From positions 48,376-112,375 of the forward strand of contig JACKHG010000015.1 of assembly GCA_020639115.1 (NCBI GenBank): a stretch of DNA of 64,000 nucleotides, in the 5' to 3' direction. Below are positions 61,890 through 64,000 of this stretch, piece after piece. Under the pieces are notes generated by a model. That model was not told where the DNA came from. It did not search any database and saw only the letters and a program-made list of their open reading frames with translations. The position numbers and the translations under genes were made by a program. Position 1 is the first letter of the stretch, and each line of letters begins with the position of its first letter. The DNA comes from Phycisphaerales bacterium. GTDB lineage: Bacteria > Planctomycetota > Phycisphaerae > UBA1845.

Positions 61890-62597
61890 TTATCGTCGGC
61901 GGCGTCTGCGGAGTAGCGCTGCAAACGCCCCGAAGCTCAGCAACGCGAGTGTTCCCGGTTCCGGGACTACATCGAGTCGCAGTGGCTTCTCGTACAATCC
62001 CGCTCCGTGCGGAGTGGACGGACGCTGTCCGGGATGCCCCACACCGAAGGTCCACTTTTCGGGCCCACCGGGAATTGAGTAGCCGCCAACGTAGAGCCAG
62101 TCTATGAAATCCCGATCATAAAGATCAAACGACGGCCGCCCCTGAAATGTCGGGCCAAATACAATATCGTCGTGTCCAGCAGACAACGCAACGATGTCGA
62201 GGCGGTCGAGATATACCGTGGCTGGGCCCTCCGCAGTTGCCCCGACTTTCAGAATGTAGTCTCCCGGTAAGAACGGCAGCGATGGCACAGCGGATCGATC
62301 ATATACCGACGGCCCCAACTCGCCACTGCCTGCATACCGCGTGATCTGGAAATTCGGAGTCGGATCAGGTTCCCACCAACTTCCTACGCCCAGTGGAAAA
62401 TCAATGGCGTAGCCGAACGTCTCGCCTGCAACGAGATCGAGGCGGATGTCAATCGTCGCTGTCTCGCCGACCTGCAGCGTCTTGTTGATGACGCCCGGCT
62501 CGCCGGACCATTCGAGCTGAACCAGCGCACCTGACGATGTCTGCGAAATGCCCAAGATCAGAGAAACGACGAACGCAACGACGTGGAAACGAGGCAT
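61890..62597 (-). CDS. PEP-CTERM secreted protein, paralogue C
   Basis: This is a 235-residue paralogue with the signal MPRFHVVAFVVSLILGISQT, the core LVQLEWSGEPGVINKTLQVG and the tail VPEPGTLALLSFGAFAALLR plus a basic end. The signal peptide is the most divergent of the four. It is followed 51 bases later by paralogue B, so the two may share a transcript. Confidence 0.9.
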   Translation of the reverse strand: MPRFHVVAFVVSLILGISQTSSGALVQLEWSGEPGVINKTLQVGETATIDIRLDLVAGETFGYAIDFPLGVGSWWEPDPTPNFQITRYAGSGELGPSVYDRSAVPSLPFLPGDYILKVGATAEGPATVYLDRLDIVALSAGHDDIVFGPTFQGRPSFDLYDRDFIDWLYVGGYSIPGGPEKWTFGVGHPGQRPSTPHGAGLYEKPLRLDVVPEPGTLALLSFGAFAALLRRRRRR

Positions 62598-62734
62598 GTC
62601 ACACCTCCCGATGGCCGAACGGCCGAGGATGATGACACGCATTTTACCGCACCCGCCGAATGCGGATCAAGACCGATACTGCACGCGAATACCGGTCTTC
62701 CGCAGCCGCTCCCCCCGCCGACCGCAACGCACGC

Positions 62735-62770
62735 ACCGCAAGCGGCTGGTGACATGGTCTGACCTCCTCA
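62735..62770 (-). pseudogene. Relic start of a third copy of the large secreted protein gene
   Basis: The 36 bases reproduce the leader and first codons of the gene at 61044 (CCTGAGGAGG site, then ATGTCACC, reading MSPxAC). Homology stops after about seven codons. What follows is a Gly/Arg-rich frame with no similarity, before PEP-CTERM gene C. It marks the junction of another deletion within the tandem array. Confidence 0.7.
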
Positions 62771-62797
62771 GGTAGCTCCGCATGATTTGTTACAATG

Positions 62798-62821
62798 CAC
62801 AGGCCTGACCGCCGGCCTGTG
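62798..62821 (-). terminator. Palindrome after PEP-CTERM gene D
   Basis: A perfect 8-bp stem (CACAGGCC and GGCCTGTG) with an eight-base loop lies eight bases past the stop of paralogue D. Similar but less perfect CACAGG/CCTGTG palindromes follow the stops of paralogues A (about 58908-58930) and B. No T-run is present, so termination is plausible rather than certain. Confidence 0.5.
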
Positions 62822-62829
62822 CACCAGTG

Positions 62830-63549
62830 TCATCGGCGATGGCGTCTGCGAAGTATCGCTGTAGATACCCCGAAGCTCAGCAACGTAAGTGTTCCCGGTT
62901 CCGGGACTACATCGAGTCGCAGTGGCTTCTCGTACAATCCCGCTCCGTGCGGGGTGGACGGACGCTGTCCGGGATGCCCCACACCAAAGGTCCACTTTTC
63001 GGGCCCACCAGGAATTGAGTAGCCGCCAACGTAGATCCAATCAGCGTCATTTGCGCCGAGAAGATAGGAATCCGGGTATCCCTGAAACGTGGGGCCGAAC
63101 ACGATGTCGTCGTGGCCGGGAGAGAGGGCTACGATTTCCAAACGGTCGAGGTATACCGTTGCAGGACCAACGACGGGCGGTGCAAGGGTGGCTGCGCTCA
63201 GACTGTAATCGTCCGGGGACAGCGGCAGCGGTGGAAGGTGCCATCTCTGAAAACCCTCGCCGGGCCACAACTCCCCGCTCTCTGCGTAATGGGTGATTTC
63301 GAAATTCGGCGTCGTGTCGGGTGCCCACCAACTACCTACGCCAAGTGGAAAATCAATTGCAGTCCCAAACGTCTCGCCCGCAACCAGATCCAAGCGGATG
63401 TCGATCGTAGCCGTTTCGCCGACCTGAAGCGTCTTGTTGATGACGCCCGGTTCGCCGGACCATTCGAGCTGAACGAGCGCGCCAGAGGACGGTGGAGAAA
63501 ACGCCAAGACCAAAACAATCGTGGATACGACGACGTGCGAGCGAGGCAT
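62830..63549 (-). CDS. PEP-CTERM secreted protein, paralogue D
   Basis: This is a 239-residue paralogue with signal peptide MPRSHVVVSTIVLVLAFSPP, core GEPGVINKTLQVGETATIDI and tail VPEPGTLTLLSFGVSTAILR plus basic end. The C-terminal third is almost identical to paralogue C (GGYSIPGGPEKWTFGVGHPG), while the middle differs, which suggests gene conversion. ATG 63549 is chosen by the conserved leader. Confidence 0.9.
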   Translation of the reverse strand: MPRSHVVVSTIVLVLAFSPPSSGALVQLEWSGEPGVINKTLQVGETATIDIRLDLVAGETFGTAIDFPLGVGSWWAPDTTPNFEITHYAESGELWPGEGFQRWHLPPLPLSPDDYSLSAATLAPPVVGPATVYLDRLEIVALSPGHDDIVFGPTFQGYPDSYLLGANDADWIYVGGYSIPGGPEKWTFGVGHPGQRPSTPHGAGLYEKPLRLDVVPEPGTLTLLSFGVSTAILRRRHRR

Positions 63550-63789
63550 GTGGCACCTCCCGGTGGCCGAGCGGCCACGGATCAGGGCATGCATTTTACC
63601 GCATCCGGCGGATACGGAACAAGCCCACACGCCAGGATCGGACTTCCCCAGCCACTGCTACGCGGCGAATGTCAGCCGCACACAGCCCAAATGACTGCAG
63701 GGACGCCGAAGCCCGCCAGGAAGGGTGACGGCTGATGCCCTCCCGCGTTGGCGGTATCGTCGGCCGGCGCCGCGTTGTACACTGGCGGC

Positions 63790-64000
63790 ATGGGTGTGGC
63801 GCGGGAACCTGAACGCGGCGTGCTGATTGCCGGGCTGCTGGCCGGCGATGTGGCGCTGTTGGCGCAGGCGGGCGCGGCGCTGGGGGAACTGCTCGGACCG
63901 GTGGAGCGGGTGAGCGCGGTCTGGCCGTTCGGCAACACGGCGTACTACGCGGACGAACTCGGCGCCGAGATTCATCGACAGTTCGTCACGTTCGCCGAGC
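63790..64000 (+). CDS. DUF4416 family protein (3' end off the window)
   Basis: The first 70 residues are visible: VLIAGLLAGDVALLAQAGAA, then LLGPVERVSAVWPFGNTAYY, then ADELGAEIHRQFVTFAE. The GPxxxxS-x3-F-x-T-YY-x-EELG-x-x-x-R-F-x-FxE series is the N-terminal signature of DUF4416, a family of unknown function. The ATG at 63790 is the likely start. The gene continues past the right edge. Confidence 0.85.
   Translation, partial: MGVAREPERGVLIAGLLAGDVALLAQAGAALGELLGPVERVSAVWPFGNTAYYADELGAEIHRQFVTFAE

Overview
This is a GC-rich 64 kb bacterial window. It looks like chromosome from a planctomycete, probably of the Phycisphaerae lineage. That placement is inferred from gene content: PEP-CTERM secreted proteins, very large secreted proteins with Asn/Asp-rich calcium-binding repeats and dockerin-like tails, many TPR proteins, a tricorn-type S41 protease, DUF434 and DUF4416 proteins, and a GH3-family enzyme. 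No rRNA, tRNA or CRISPR array was seen.

Layout. 1-2.9 kb: a minus-strand ABC export operon (FtsX-type permease, ATPase, HlyD-type adaptor cut by the left edge). 3.1-7.1 kb: a TPR-like protein, a small signal-anchored protein, a lipoprotein amidase, and two Cys-rich lipoproteins. 7.3-10.2 kb: a two-gene operon of a beta-grasp, ubiquitin-like protein ending in Gly-Gly and a DUF4132 protein; this is the best candidate for an undescribed system. 10.2-11.7 kb: uvrC with compensating frameshifts. 11.7-15.6 kb: a 1299-residue FG-GAP/DNRLRE lipoprotein. 16-26 kb: a membrane protein, a DUF434 protein, mutL, a WD40 protein, a tricorn-like protease and a DoxX-like protein. 26.4-28.6 kb: a low-coding accessory patch with degenerate repeats and one orphan ORF. 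28.6-38.7 kb: housekeeping genes (fmt, def, rpsT, a TlyA-like methyltransferase, mdh, a GH3 enzyme, truB, an FmdB-type zinc ribbon, rpsR, a Trm112-like protein).

38.9-43.8 kb is a mosaic of small minus-strand genes and pseudogenes. Each is bounded by copies of a palindromic element that resembles RAYT-associated REPs (GTAG head plus a 7-bp-stem hairpin), singly or as inverted pairs (REPIN-like). 43.9-48 kb holds a decayed NERD/zinc-ribbon nuclease gene and a PrrC/RloC-like AAA_13 ATPase with a translationally coupled upstream ORF, so this stretch looks like a partly degraded defence island. 48.1-55.2 kb: an AMP-binding ligase, a SPOR lipoprotein, two TPR proteins and an M20 dipeptidase. 55.4-63.6 kb: a repeatedly duplicated secreted-protein cluster, with one full and one truncated copy of a large secreted protein, a relic start of a third, and four PEP-CTERM paralogues. 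A DUF4416 gene runs off the right edge.

Several genes carry frameshifts (uvrC, the NERD gene, and two genes in the REP region). In uvrC the indels fall in or beside homopolymer runs, so sequencing or assembly error is a live alternative to real decay.
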